From assembly GCF_005281835.1 (NCBI RefSeq), contig NZ_RZIS01000004.1:186001-250000 (forward strand): a DNA stretch of 64,000 bases, in the 5' to 3' direction. This document shows positions 26,931 to 35,605 of this stretch, in pieces. This DNA is from Vibrio profundi (GTDB lineage Bacteria > Pseudomonadota > Gammaproteobacteria > Enterobacterales > Vibrionaceae). A program made the position numbers and the translations under genes. Every line of letters starts with the position of its first letter. Position 1 is the stretch's first letter. The notes under the pieces are model-generated. The model did no database searches. It was given only the letters and a program-made list of their open reading frames with translations, and was not told where the DNA came from.

Positions 26931-26974
26931 TGCTCAATTCTCCATATAGATGAAAGTGTTAACTTTCGGTTGCT

Positions 26975-26993
26975 TCCAATGATTATTATTTTT
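26975..26993 (-). promoter_or_regulatory. Weak Fur-like site upstream of sodB
   Basis: The minus-strand sequence around AATAATAATCATTGG agrees with about 13 of 19 positions of the Fur box. It lies about 50 bases before the sodB start. A marginal match, listed only because of the gene's known iron link. Confidence 0.3.
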
Positions 26994-27176
26994 AGTCAAC
27001 TACAGACTGACTTGGGATTTATTTTAGCAAGTTTTTACTTTATTAAAAGCCAATTCATTCATTTTTGTGTGAATTGTTGGTTACTGTGATTAGCCCTAGT
27101 TTTTATATGCTTTATATTCTCGTTCATTGGGGTAGAATGAAGGTAATGAAAGCAGTAAATCCATTAAGAGGAAGCA

Positions 27177-27512
27177 ATGGAAACTATCGATAAAATTAAG
27201 CAACAAATTGAAGAAAATGCCATTCTACTTTACATGAAAGGCTCTCCTAAGCTACCTAGTTGTGGTTTCTCTTCTCAGGCATCTCAAGCTCTAATGGCTT
27301 GCGGTGAGAAGTTTGCTTACGTAGATATTCTACAAAACCCAGACATCCGCGCTGAACTTCCAGCTTACGCGCAATGGCCAACTTTCCCACAACTGTGGGT
27401 TGAAGGTGAGCTAATTGGTGGTTGTGACATCATTCTTGAGATGTTCCAAAAAGGCGAACTTCAGCCAATCATCAAAGAAGCAGCGGCTAAAGTTGCTGAT
27501 GATGCAGAGTAA
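27177..27512 (+). CDS. grxD: Monothiol glutaredoxin Grx4
   Basis: Encodes 111 aa (E. coli 115). The monothiol active site CGFS is at residues 29-32, with WPTFPQLWVEGELIGGCDI carrying the glutathione-binding TVP-like and GG motifs. Grx4 proteins hold a [2Fe-2S] cluster with glutathione, often with BolA partners, and pass it to client proteins. GAGGAAG precedes the ATG. Divergent from sodB, a pairing that links iron and oxidative stress functions. Confidence 0.96.
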   Translation: METIDKIKQQIEENAILLYMKGSPKLPSCGFSSQASQALMACGEKFAYVDILQNPDIRAELPAYAQWPTFPQLWVEGELIGGCDIILEMFQKGELQPIIKEAAAKVADDAE

Positions 27513-27534
27513 TTAGCGTTGAACGCAGTTTCTA

Positions 27535-27554
27535 AGGAGCCTATCTTGGCTCCT
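27535..27554 (+). terminator. Terminator of grxD
   Basis: AGGAGCC/GGCTCCT hairpin with six T, 22 bases after grxD and 28 bases before the next start. Confidence 0.88.
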
Positions 27555-27582
27555 TTTTTATTGGTCAAATAGTAGAATTATT

Positions 27583-28203
27583 ATGAATGTAAAACTTCAT
27601 TATGTGCACGACCCAATGTGCAGCTGGTGCTGGGGATATAAGCCAACGTTGGAACAGCTTAAGCAACAACTACCCGCCAGCATCGAATTTAATTATGTGG
27701 TGGGTGGCTTAGCACCAGACTCGGAAGAACCAATGTCTGCAGACATGCAGCAAAAGCTACAAGCGATTTGGAAACGAATTGAGCAGCAACTCGGGACTGA
27801 GTTTAATCATGACTTCTGGACAGAGTGCAAGCCAGTTCGTAGTACTTATCCTGCTTGTCGTGCAGTGATCGCGGCTGGCTTTCAAGATCACTATGAAGCG
27901 ATGTTGGAAGCGATTCAACATGCTTACTATTTAAGAGCGATGCTTCCGCATTCTACTGAAACGCACCAGCAACTTGCTGAAGAGTTAGGGCTGAATGTGC
28001 AGCAGTTCATGAATGATCTGTCAGGTAAGCTACTTGAAGGTGAACTAGAAGACCAATTAAGCTTTAAGCATGCGATGGGTGTGGCGTCATACCCAACCTT
28101 GATGCTTGAAGTGAATGGAATCTTCACTGAAGTAGAATTGAACTATCAATCGACAGAGCCAACGCTTCGTTCAATACGTTCCATTTTAGAAGCAAACGCT
28201 TAA
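27583..28203 (+). CDS. DsbA-family thioredoxin-fold protein
   Basis: Encodes 206 aa. The N-terminal strand leads into DPMCSWCWGYKP, giving a CxxC redox pair (CSWC) near residues 12-15. An inserted helical domain follows and the fold closes with GVASYPTLMLE, which supplies the cis-Pro near 168. No signal peptide, so it is cytoplasmic, as in FrnE-like or 2-hydroxychromene-isomerase-related DsbA proteins. Substrate unknown. Own terminator. Confidence 0.85.
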   Translation: MNVKLHYVHDPMCSWCWGYKPTLEQLKQQLPASIEFNYVVGGLAPDSEEPMSADMQQKLQAIWKRIEQQLGTEFNHDFWTECKPVRSTYPACRAVIAAGFQDHYEAMLEAIQHAYYLRAMLPHSTETHQQLAEELGLNVQQFMNDLSGKLLEGELEDQLSFKHAMGVASYPTLMLEVNGIFTEVELNYQSTEPTLRSIRSILEANA

Positions 28204-28225
28204 AGTAAAATCAGTGGAATTAAAA

Positions 28226-28251
28226 AAGCCGTTAACTTGAGTTAACGGCTT
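28226..28251 (+). terminator. Bidirectional terminator
   Basis: AAGCCGTTAAC-TTGA-GTTAACGGCTT with A and T flanks, between the converging DsbA-family and antiporter genes. Confidence 0.92.
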
Positions 28252-28292
28252 TTTGTTTTGGAGCATACTTCTACGAGACCTATAGCTCTTGA

Positions 28293-29618
28293 CTACAGAA
28301 CCATGGCTGCAATCCAGCCAAAGATGATCAGTGGGATGTTGTAGTGAATGAATGTTGGTACTACTGTTTCCCAAATGTGTTCATGTTGTCCATCCGCATT
28401 TAGGCCAGATGTTGGGCCTAATGTAGAGTCTGAGGCAGGAGAGCCTGCATCACCGAGAGCAGCTGCGGTACCGACAAGTGCAATCGTTGCCATAGGAGAG
28501 AAGCCAAATGCTAGCGCTAGTGGAACGTAAATAGTCGCAAGAATAGGGATGGTAGAGAAAGAAGAACCAATACCCATCGTTACAAGCAAACCGACGATCA
28601 GCATAAGTAGTGCAGCCAGTGGTTTGTTGTCGCCAATGCTGGTGGATAGAGCTTCAACTAAAGACTCAACGCCACCAGTTTGCTTCATTACCGCAGCAAA
28701 GCCCGCCGCTGCAATCATGATGAAACCTATCATAGCCATCATGTGCACGCCTTTAGTGAATACATCGTGGGTTTCTTTCCACTTAATTACACCACCAAAT
28801 GTAAACACCATAAAGCCCGCTAGCGCACCAATGATCATCGAACCTGTTGATAGCTGAACCGTTAGAGCGGCAACAATACCGGTAGCGGCAATAAGAATGT
28901 GTTTCTTGTTAATTACCGTTGCTTCGGTATGAACGGTTGTTAGTTCCGTTTCTTTGTACTGACGTGGCTTACGGTAAGTAAAGAATACCGCCGTTAACAA
29001 ACCAAAAATCATACCAGCGGCAGGAAGTAACATAGCAGTGGGTACTTGGCTAGCAACCACACCTTCTAAGCCATTGTCATGCAGGTTCTTCAGTAGGATG
29101 TTGTTCAGGAAAATACCGCCAAATCCAATTGGAAGCACCATGTACGGTGTGATCAGACCAAAAGTAAGAACACAAGCTACTAGGCGGCGATCTAAATTTA
29201 GTTTCGCGAATACGCCGAGCAGAGGTGGGATCAAGATAGGTATGAAGGCGATATGTACAGGAATAATATTCTGTGAAGACATAGTCACAAGAATGAGTGT
29301 GAATAGTACAGCGTATTTTAGGCCAGTCGTCGCAGCAGCGCTGTCTTTACCGTGGATACGTTTAATCACATTTTGTGCAAGTAAGTCCGTGATACCAGAT
29401 TTAGAGATGGCAACAGCGAAAGTACCTAGCATAGCGTAGCTTAGGGCGATGGTCGCACCACCACCTAAACCACTTTCAAAAGCGGATACAGCATCATTTA
29501 GGCTCATGCCAGATACTAAACCACCGATAATGGCGCTGAACGTCAGAGCGACGACAACGTTAACTCGCAGCAATGCTAAGGCAAGCATAATGCATACTGA
29601 AATAACAACAGGGTTCAT
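28293..29618 (-). CDS. Na+/H+ antiporter family transporter
   Basis: Encodes 441 aa with 11-12 hydrophobic segments. [20 protein letters not shown] near residue 51 and the C-terminal [20 protein letters not shown] are hallmarks of the NhaC-related antiporter family that includes Bacillus YuiF, where an amino acid (histidine) uptake role has been suggested. Either Na+/H+ exchange or amino acid transport is possible. Monocistronic, upstream of rnt in the same direction with 56 bases between them. Confidence 0.82.
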   Translation of the reverse strand: MNPVVISVCIMLALALLRVNVVVALTFSAIIGGLVSGMSLNDAVSAFESGLGGGATIALSYAMLGTFAVAISKSGITDLLAQNVIKRIHGKDSAAATTGLKYAVLFTLILVTMSSQNIIPVHIAFIPILIPPLLGVFAKLNLDRRLVACVLTFGLITPYMVLPIGFGGIFLNNILLKNLHDNGLEGVVASQVPTAMLLPAAGMIFGLLTAVFFTYRKPRQYKETELTTVHTEATVINKKHILIAATGIVAALTVQLSTGSMIIGALAGFMVFTFGGVIKWKETHDVFTKGVHMMAMIGFIMIAAAGFAAVMKQTGGVESLVEALSTSIGDNKPLAALLMLIVGLLVTMGIGSSFSTIPILATIYVPLALAFGFSPMATIALVGTAAALGDAGSPASDSTLGPTSGLNADGQHEHIWETVVPTFIHYNIPLIIFGWIAAMVL

Positions 29619-29674
29619 AGTTTTCTCGGTTTGTTGTGTTTACTTATAGTTATTTTGGTTATCAAGCCTCAGGC

Positions 29675-30328
29675 TTAGGAGTCTTGATTTTCGTCGGCAA
29701 GTGGCCAGCCACCTAGGGCTTTCCATTTGTTTACGATGCCGCAGAAAAGATCAGCGGTCTTTTGGGTGTCATATAAAGCGGAGTGCGCTTCTTTGTTGTC
29801 AAAATCCATCCCCGCAGTTTTGCAGGCTTTGGCTAACACCGTTTGACCGTAAGCTAAACCACTTAAGGCGGCGGTATCAAAAGTTGCGAAAGGATGGAAA
29901 GGGACGCGTTTAAGCTTGCAACGTTCGCTCGCGGCATTGACAAAATTTAGGTCAAAAGTGGCGTTATGCGCGACCATGATAGCGCGGCTACAGTTGGCAG
30001 CTTTTTGCTCTTTTCTCACAAGCTTATAGATTTCTTTGAGGGCTTCGTCTTCAGAAACGGCACCACGAAGAGGGCTGAAAGGGTCTTTAATGCCATTGAA
30101 ATCAAGTGCTTCTTGTTCTAGGTTTGCGCCTTCGAATGGCTGTACATGAAAGTGAAGTGTAGACGCTGGGTGCAGATCTCCGTTTTCATCCATTTTAAGC
30201 GTGATGGCACAAATTTCTAATAATGCATCTGTTTTAGCATTGAACCCTGCGGTTTCAACGTCGATAACTACTGGGAAATAGCCACGAAAGCGTTTTTTTA
30301 GGGTCAGAGCTTCGTTTTCTACAGTCAT
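29675..30328 (-). CDS. rnt: Ribonuclease T
   Basis: 3'-5' exonuclease of the DnaQ/DEDD family that trims tRNA and other stable RNA ends and turns over tRNA CCA. Start taken at the ATG at 30328 ([19 protein letters not shown]), giving 217 aa as in E. coli (215); an upstream in-frame ATG adds 48 residues not found in the family. DEDD residues are visible in [32 protein letters not shown] and [12 protein letters not shown]. Divergent from motY. Confidence 0.95.
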   Translation of the reverse strand: MTVENEALTLKKRFRGYFPVVIDVETAGFNAKTDALLEICAITLKMDENGDLHPASTLHFHVQPFEGANLEQEALDFNGIKDPFSPLRGAVSEDEALKEIYKLVRKEQKAANCSRAIMVAHNATFDLNFVNAASERCKLKRVPFHPFATFDTAALSGLAYGQTVLAKACKTAGMDFDNKEAHSALYDTQKTADLFCGIVNKWKALGGWPLADENQDS

Positions 30329-30516
30329 GTTGGCCCGAATAAGTGTGATTGGGGCTGCATTATTGCAGATAATAGCAGTGATAAAAACTAGAGAAATGGA
30401 TAAATTAATAAATTCAATGCTAGGAGCTGGCGGGATTTTTGCATAAACTTTCAGGAAGAAATAATGCGGCAATTGGTCGCAATGTTAAACGATTTGCTTA
30501 AGAGATACTCAATCTT

Positions 30517-31398
30517 ATGAATAAACGACTGATGATAGGCCCGATTTTGTTATCGCTCCTGTCAGCGCCAGCTTCGGCGTTGACGGATAAGCGTTATGCG
30601 GCAACACCTCAACAGTCTCAGTGGGAGATGGTTGCAAATTCTCCACTAGAGTGTCGCTTGGTACATCCTATCCCAAACTTTGGGGATGCTGAATTCTCAT
30701 CACGAGCCAGCAAAAAGAACATCTTGGATTTCGAATTGAAGATGCGTAGACCTATGGGTGCCACCCGTAATGTCAGTTTGATTTCAATGCCACCGCCGTG
30801 GAGACCGGGTGAAAGTGCCGATCGGATGACCACGATTAAGTTTTTCCAACAATTTGATGGTTATGTTGGCGGGCAGACAGCATGGGGCATGTTAAGCGAA
30901 CTTGAAAAAGGACGCTATCCAACGTTCAGTTACCAAGAATGGCAAAGTCGTGACCAACGCATAGAAGTCGCGTTGTCTTCGGTGTTGTTCCAAGCTAAGT
31001 ACAATGTGTTTAGTGACTGTATTGCCAACTTATTACCGTATAGTTTTGAAGACATTTCATTCACGATTCTTCACTACGATAGAAACAGTGATCAACTAAA
31101 TAAAGCATCGAGAAAGCGTTTGAGCCAAATCGCCGAGTATATTCGATACAACCAAGATATCGATCTTGTGCTGGTGGCGACTTATACAGACTCTGTAGAT
31201 ACGAAAAGTATTAGCCAAAACCTATCGGAAAGACGTGCTGACTCTTTACGAGAGTACTTTAAGTCGCTTGGTTTGGCCGAAGACCGAATTCAAGTCCAAG
31301 GTTACGGTAAGCGAAGGCCAATTGCCGATAATTCGTCCCCAATAGGAAAAGATAAAAACCGTCGCGTAGTTATTTCGCTAGGGCGAACACAAATTTAG
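30517..31398 (+). CDS. motY: Sodium-type flagellar motor protein MotY
   Basis: Component of the T ring of the Na+-driven polar flagellar motor, holding the PomA/PomB stator around the rotor. Encodes 293 aa (Vibrio MotY 293). A signal peptide ends near SAPASA (about 21). The N-terminal domain carries two Cys (ECRLVHP, SDCIANL). The C-terminal OmpA-like domain (about 175-290) has [14 protein letters not shown] and [13 protein letters not shown], the peptidoglycan-binding signature. Own terminator. Its presence points to a polar-flagellated Vibrio. Confidence 0.96.
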   Translation: MNKRLMIGPILLSLLSAPASALTDKRYAATPQQSQWEMVANSPLECRLVHPIPNFGDAEFSSRASKKNILDFELKMRRPMGATRNVSLISMPPPWRPGESADRMTTIKFFQQFDGYVGGQTAWGMLSELEKGRYPTFSYQEWQSRDQRIEVALSSVLFQAKYNVFSDCIANLLPYSFEDISFTILHYDRNSDQLNKASRKRLSQIAEYIRYNQDIDLVLVATYTDSVDTKSISQNLSERRADSLREYFKSLGLAEDRIQVQGYGKRRPIADNSSPIGKDKNRRVVISLGRTQI

Positions 31399-31413
31399 AT
31401 TTGATGATTAAAA

Positions 31414-31435
31414 AAGCCAGTCACTAGACTGGCTT
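31414..31435 (+). terminator. Bidirectional terminator after motY
   Basis: AAGCCAGTC-ACTA-GACTGGCTT hairpin between A and T runs, separating the converging motY and DUF2753-type genes. Confidence 0.92.
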
Positions 31436-31472
31436 TTTTAGCATTGAATAGGCTGAAGCAACCAGTGACTTA

Positions 31473-31907
31473 TTAGTTGAGTCGAAATTTGGCAATGATC
31501 TCGCAGTTGGTTGCTGTGTCTATTTTCTCAACCATAGAAGCAATTTTAGGGTTTGGGTGACGCTTCATGAAATCAATAAGGGCTTTCTTACAGCAACCGA
31601 TAGAATCAATAAAGCTCGCACATTGGGTATTTGGGCACTGAGGAATGAGGGTTAGTACCTTCTCAGATGCGAGCTGAAGGTATTTGAGTTCGTAATCGGT
31701 ATCACCTGCCCAGCGCCAAAATTGCGCGAGGTTGTGACAGGAAATAACTGAGATTAACAGTCGCTCATCCGCTTCGATGTCTGTTTGTTGAGTGATCTCT
31801 TCGCTTAATGTTAGCGCTTGTTGATAGTGAAGGATACTTCTTACAGGATCGTCTAATTGTAGTGCTGTATCGGCAAGCAATGTGTGTTTTTCCCACTCAC
31901 TAATCAT
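31473..31907 (-). CDS. DUF2753-type TPR-like protein, Fur-box controlled
   Basis: Encodes 144 aa. Helical, with a TPR-like opening (ILHYQQALTLSEEI) and several Cys in the second half (CPNTQCASFIDSIGCCKKAL) that could bind metal or form disulfides. It resembles the Vibrio DUF2753 family as I remember it; no function is known. A Fur operator (31947-31959) lies 40 bases upstream, so expression in low iron is likely. Confidence 0.75.
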   Translation of the reverse strand: MISEWEKHTLLADTALQLDDPVRSILHYQQALTLSEEITQQTDIEADERLLISVISCHNLAQFWRWAGDTDYELKYLQLASEKVLTLIPQCPNTQCASFIDSIGCCKKALIDFMKRHPNPKIASMVEKIDTATNCEIIAKFRLN

Positions 31908-31946
31908 GGTTACGCTCCGTTTTTCAAAACTGCGAACAATCTAAAC

Positions 31947-31959
31947 GATAATCATTATC
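31947..31959. promoter_or_regulatory. Fur operator upstream of the DUF2753-type gene
   Basis: GATAATCATTATC matches positions 7-19 of the 19-bp Fur consensus exactly and is a 6-1-6 inverted repeat; the remaining six positions match less well. Confidence 0.75.
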
Positions 31960-32040
31960 ATGTAAAGTTTTGTGTTTATAAATAGGGAAGAGTTGTCGAT
32001 TTGTAGGAATATTGAGACGAGTGGACTTAGAAAACAAAAA

Positions 32041-32061
32041 ATGCGAGCACTTGGCTCGCAT
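32041..32061 (-). terminator. Terminator of gloA
   Basis: ATGCGAGC/GCTCGCAT stem, with an A/T-rich flank giving T-rich RNA on the minus strand, 28 bases after gloA. Confidence 0.85.
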
Positions 32062-32088
32062 TTTATTCGTTACAACAGCTGATAATGT

Positions 32089-32505
32089 TTAGCCTTCTAG
32101 GCCCGCAGAAGCTGATTTGTTTTGGATTAACTCAATCATGTAGCCATCCGGGTCTTTTACGAAAGCAATTTCAGTTGAACCGCCTTTTACTGGGCCTGGC
32201 TCGCGTGTTACGTTACCGCCAACTGCTTTAATTGCATCGCACGTGCTGTAGATATCATCAACACCAATTGCGATGTGGCCGAAAGCACTACCTAGATCGT
32301 ATTCGGTTGTGCCCCAGTTGTAAGTGAGTTCAATAACAGCACCTTGAGACTCATCGCCGTAACCCAAAAACGCCAGTGTGTACTCGTATTCGGTGTTTTC
32401 ATTTTTGCGTAGTAATTCCATACCCATGACTTTGGTATAAAATTCGATAGACTTATCTAGATCGCCAACACGTAGCATAGTGTGAAGAATTCGACCGTTT
32501 GACAT
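32089..32505 (-). CDS. gloA: Lactoylglutathione lyase (glyoxalase I)
   Basis: Converts the methylglyoxal-glutathione hemithioacetal to S-lactoylglutathione. Encodes 138 aa (E. coli 135). Metal ligands appear in RILHTMLRV (His8), [10 protein letters not shown] (Glu), AFGHIAIGV (His) and GYMIELIQ (Glu). The short length is that of the Ni-type bacterial enzyme. GGAGC precedes the ATG. It follows nth by 30 bases but has a separate terminator. Confidence 0.96.
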   Translation of the reverse strand: MSNGRILHTMLRVGDLDKSIEFYTKVMGMELLRKNENTEYEYTLAFLGYGDESQGAVIELTYNWGTTEYDLGSAFGHIAIGVDDIYSTCDAIKAVGGNVTREPGPVKGGSTEIAFVKDPDGYMIELIQNKSASAGLEG

Positions 32506-32535
32506 ATTTTGCTCCTAGCTTTCTGCGTGATTGAT

Positions 32536-33171
32536 TTATGTGTCGGTTTTTTCTTTGTATTCACATAAATCTTCAATGATACAACTTCCACATCTTGGCT
32601 TACGTGCTACACAGGTATAACGACCATGTAATATGAGCCAGTGGTGAACATCTAGTTTAAATTCTTTAGGGACAACTTTAAGCAGTTTTTGCTCAACGTC
32701 ATCTACCGTTTTACCCATTGCGAATTTACTGCGGTTAGACACACGATAGATATGGGTATCGACGGCAATGGTTGGCCATCCGAAAGCTGTGTTAAGCACA
32801 ACATTTGCGGTTTTACGACCAACACCAGGTAGCGCTTCCAGTGCGGCTCTGTCTTCGGGGACTTCACCACCGTGTAAGTCTAATAGCATACGACACGTTT
32901 TAATGGTGTTTTCTGCTTTAGAGTTAAATAAGCCGATGGTTTTGATGTACTCTTTTAAGCCATCAACGCCCAAATCGAAAATCGATTGCGGCGTATTCGC
33001 GACAGGATAAAGTTTATCGGTAGCCTTATTTACGCTCACATCGGTAGCTTGAGCTGAAAGTAATACAGCAATCAGCAATTCAAAGGGTGAACTCCAGTTC
33101 AGCTCAGTTTGCGGGTTTGGGTTGTTATCCCGCAAACGTTCTAAAATTTCGACACGTTTGGTGTTGTTCAT
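32536..33171 (-). CDS. nth: Endonuclease III
   Basis: DNA glycosylase/AP lyase that removes oxidised pyrimidines. Encodes 211 aa, the same as E. coli. The helix-hairpin-helix LPGVGRKTANVVLN contains Lys120; VDTHIYRVSNR contains Asp138. The C-terminal [4Fe-4S] Cys set is CVARKPRCGSCIIEDLC. It is the last gene of the rnfABCDGE-nth operon, 57 bases after rnfE, an arrangement conserved in gammaproteobacteria. Confidence 0.97.
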   Translation of the reverse strand: MNNTKRVEILERLRDNNPNPQTELNWSSPFELLIAVLLSAQATDVSVNKATDKLYPVANTPQSIFDLGVDGLKEYIKTIGLFNSKAENTIKTCRMLLDLHGGEVPEDRAALEALPGVGRKTANVVLNTAFGWPTIAVDTHIYRVSNRSKFAMGKTVDDVEQKLLKVVPKEFKLDVHHWLILHGRYTCVARKPRCGSCIIEDLCEYKEKTDT

Positions 33172-33228
33172 AGCGACATTACTTCAAGTTTAATTATTTA
33201 TTGTTAGTCTGATTTTCTGCGCAACGCT

Positions 33229-33921
33229 TTAGGCATTGGTTACGCGAGCTCGCTCTATGGCAGGCTTATCTTGTTTTGGTTGTTTCTGTTCAATTTGGTT
33301 GTCAATTAGGTTCTTCGCTGCGATCAGAAAGCCGACGCCAATGAAAGCACCTGGCGGTAGCAACGCTAATAAAAAGCTGTTATCGAACTGGAATACTTCG
33401 ATACGCAACGCGATTGCCCATTCACCAAGCAGCAAATCAGCCCCATCAAATAGCGTTCCATTGCCGATCACTTCACGCATGGCTCCAAGTACCACTAGGA
33501 CGGATGTCATGCCTAAGCCCATCCAAAAGCCATCTAACGCAGCCGGCACCACTTCATTTTTTGAGGCAAATGCTTCTGCACGGCCGATAATGATGCAATT
33601 CGTTACGATCAAAGGAATGAAAATGCCGAGTGATAGGTAAAGGCCATAAGCATAAGCGTTCATTAGTAACTCTACACAAGTCACTAAAGAGGCGATGATC
33701 ATGACGAAAACAGGAATTCGAACTTCTTTTGGTACATGGTTACGGACCAGTGATACAACGACATTAGAGCCTACGAGTACCAATAGCGTGGCAATCCCTA
33801 GACCTAGGGCGTTAGTCACTGTCGATGAAACGGCTAACAATGGACATAGACCGAGCAGCTGAACTAGCGCTGGGTTATTGGCCCACATCCCATTTTTAAT
33901 TAAAGTCTTATGTTCACTCAT
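33229..33921 (-). CDS. rnfE: Rnf electron transport complex subunit E
   Basis: Integral membrane subunit of the Rnf (Rsx) complex, which couples electron flow between ferredoxin and NAD to Na+ or H+ movement. Start taken at [13 protein letters not shown] (33921), with GGTGGC upstream inside the end of rnfG; the frame opens 4 codons earlier. 230 aa with six membrane helices; [17 protein letters not shown] is the paired signature shared with RnfA. It ends the Rnf block and precedes nth. Confidence 0.95.
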   Translation of the reverse strand: MSEHKTLIKNGMWANNPALVQLLGLCPLLAVSSTVTNALGLGIATLLVLVGSNVVVSLVRNHVPKEVRIPVFVMIIASLVTCVELLMNAYAYGLYLSLGIFIPLIVTNCIIIGRAEAFASKNEVVPAALDGFWMGLGMTSVLVVLGAMREVIGNGTLFDGADLLLGEWAIALRIEVFQFDNSFLLALLPPGAFIGVGFLIAAKNLIDNQIEQKQPKQDKPAIERARVTNA

Positions 33922-34549
33922 TATTGCCACCACAATTTAACGGCTGGTTGAAAAGTGTCTCTTTATTCTCATTAACAAATTGAACGGCATTTCTTACGGC
34001 TTTAACCACCGCTCTAGGGGTAATGGTTGCACCAGTGAATTGATCAAAATCGCCGCCATCTTTGCGAACCGCCCAGTTAGTGTAATTCGCTTCAGTGACC
34101 TGCATGCCAGTAAACTTGGTGATCCAGTCTGTTACGCGAAGATCAATTTTGTCGCCCAACCCTGGAGTTTCTTGGTGAGAAAGCACTCGTGTTCCAGAGA
34201 CGGTTCCATCTTCTTTGATGCCAATGATCACTTTGATTGCACCGTTGTAGCCGTCTGGTGCTATTGCTTCTACAGCGATTGCACTTGGCTGATCGTTGAG
34301 CGTTGCGATATATGCTGGCATCGCTTTGTCGGTACCCAATTCAGGGCTAGCGATCAAGGTGCAAGAAGAGAATAGCTCATTATCATGCAACTCATGAGGT
34401 ATGACTTGATTTAAAACCGACAGCAATTGGGCTTGTTCTTGGCGCTGGATCTGATCTTTAGTCAGATATTGAGTCACAGCGACCAAGCCTGTGGAAGCAC
34501 AGGCAAAGAGTGCTAAGGTCAAACCATTTTTTTTGATTGCGTTTAACAT
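33914..34549 (-). CDS. rnfG: Rnf complex subunit G (FMN-bearing)
   Basis: Encodes 211 aa. One N-terminal membrane helix (about 9-28) and a periplasmic domain with covalent FMN on the Thr of the [11 protein letters not shown] motif (about 175). [13 protein letters not shown] is another conserved stretch. Its last codons overlap the start of rnfE, so translation is coupled. Confidence 0.95.
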   Translation of the reverse strand: MLNAIKKNGLTLALFACASTGLVAVTQYLTKDQIQRQEQAQLLSVLNQVIPHELHDNELFSSCTLIASPELGTDKAMPAYIATLNDQPSAIAVEAIAPDGYNGAIKVIIGIKEDGTVSGTRVLSHQETPGLGDKIDLRVTDWITKFTGMQVTEANYTNWAVRKDGGDFDQFTGATITPRAVVKAVRNAVQFVNENKETLFNQPLNCGGNNE

Positions 34550-34558
34550 ACAGCTTCC

Positions 34559-35605
34559 TTAATACCCGTAAGTTCGTGGCTTCGTGTAGTAGTCTATGAG
34601 AGGTACGCACATATTGGCTAATAGCACGGCAAAGGCAACACCGTCAGGGAAACCACCCCAACTACGAATAATAAAGATCAATGCACCAATAAGCGCTCCA
34701 AACACTAATCTACCTTTGACGGTCGTAGAAGCGGATACTGGATCAGTCGCAATAAAAAATGCTCCGAGCATCGTCGCGCCAGAAAGCAAGTGTAGGATTG
34801 GGGAAGCGGTTTCACCTGGAGTGAACAGGTAAAATACTGAGCTAAATATAACTAAGCTCGATAGAACTGCTACGGGTATATGCCACTGGATAACGCGTTG
34901 CTTGATCAGGACAAGCCCGCCAATTAAATATGCTAGGTTTACCCATTCCCAACCAATGCCAGCTAAACCACCAAATTGAGGCTGTTGCATCGCTTCTGAT
35001 GGTGTATTACCTGCATGAAGTGAAGTCTTAAAGGCATCTAACGGAGTCGCCATTGTTGTGCCGTCAATACCGATCCTTGCTTGTTGAAGCGAAAGGCCTT
35101 CCGCGTTGTAGCCCGTGAAAATCATTTGAAATGAGTCAGCAAAACTTGCAGCTTCAGCTGACAACGAAACCGGGGCATTCCAGCTGGTCATTTGCACTGG
35201 GAACGAGATAAGCAGCACAACATAAGCAACCATGGCTGGGTTAAATGGGTTTTGCCCAATTCCTCCATATAGATGCTTAGCGATAACGATGGCAAAGAAT
35301 AAGCCAATGACTAATAGCCACCAAGGAGAATGAGGAGGTATCGCGATGGCAAGTAACCAACCAGTTACGACAGCGCTGTAATCGCGTAGCGCACGAATCG
35401 GCCTACGTTTCCTAAGTAGCATTACACCAGCTTCGAAGGACACAGCTAGTACTAGAGCGAGTACTAATTGAATGAGTGTTCCCCAACCGAAAAAGTACGT
35501 CTGAGCCATTAAACCTGGTAGTGCGCATATCGCAACCCACTTCATTAGATCTGGAGTGCTACGTTTGCTATGTGCATGCGGGGAGCTGGCAATAAAAAAG
35601 GCCAC
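34559..35605 (-). CDS. rnfD: Rnf complex subunit D
   Basis: Encodes 348 aa with about nine membrane helices. The covalent FMN Thr lies in [13 protein letters not shown] near 187; [15 protein letters not shown] is a family signature also found in NqrB. The start codon touches the stop of rnfC (35605), typical of translational coupling in this operon. Confidence 0.95.
   Translation of the reverse strand: MAFFIASSPHAHSKRSTPDLMKWVAICALPGLMAQTYFFGWGTLIQLVLALVLAVSFEAGVMLLRKRRPIRALRDYSAVVTGWLLAIAIPPHSPWWLLVIGLFFAIVIAKHLYGGIGQNPFNPAMVAYVVLLISFPVQMTSWNAPVSLSAEAASFADSFQMIFTGYNAEGLSLQQARIGIDGTTMATPLDAFKTSLHAGNTPSEAMQQPQFGGLAGIGWEWVNLAYLIGGLVLIKQRVIQWHIPVAVLSSLVIFSSVFYLFTPGETASPILHLLSGATMLGAFFIATDPVSASTTVKGRLVFGALIGALIFIIRSWGGFPDGVAFAVLLANMCVPLIDYYTKPRTYGY

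Noticed and set aside
30430..30470. Sigma-28 flagellar promoter before motY
   Set aside because: TAAA and a GCGGCAAT block are present but the spacing is three bases too long for the consensus.
30329..30472. 48-residue N-terminal extension of RNase T
   Set aside because: Absent from the family; the internal ATG restores the normal 217-aa length.
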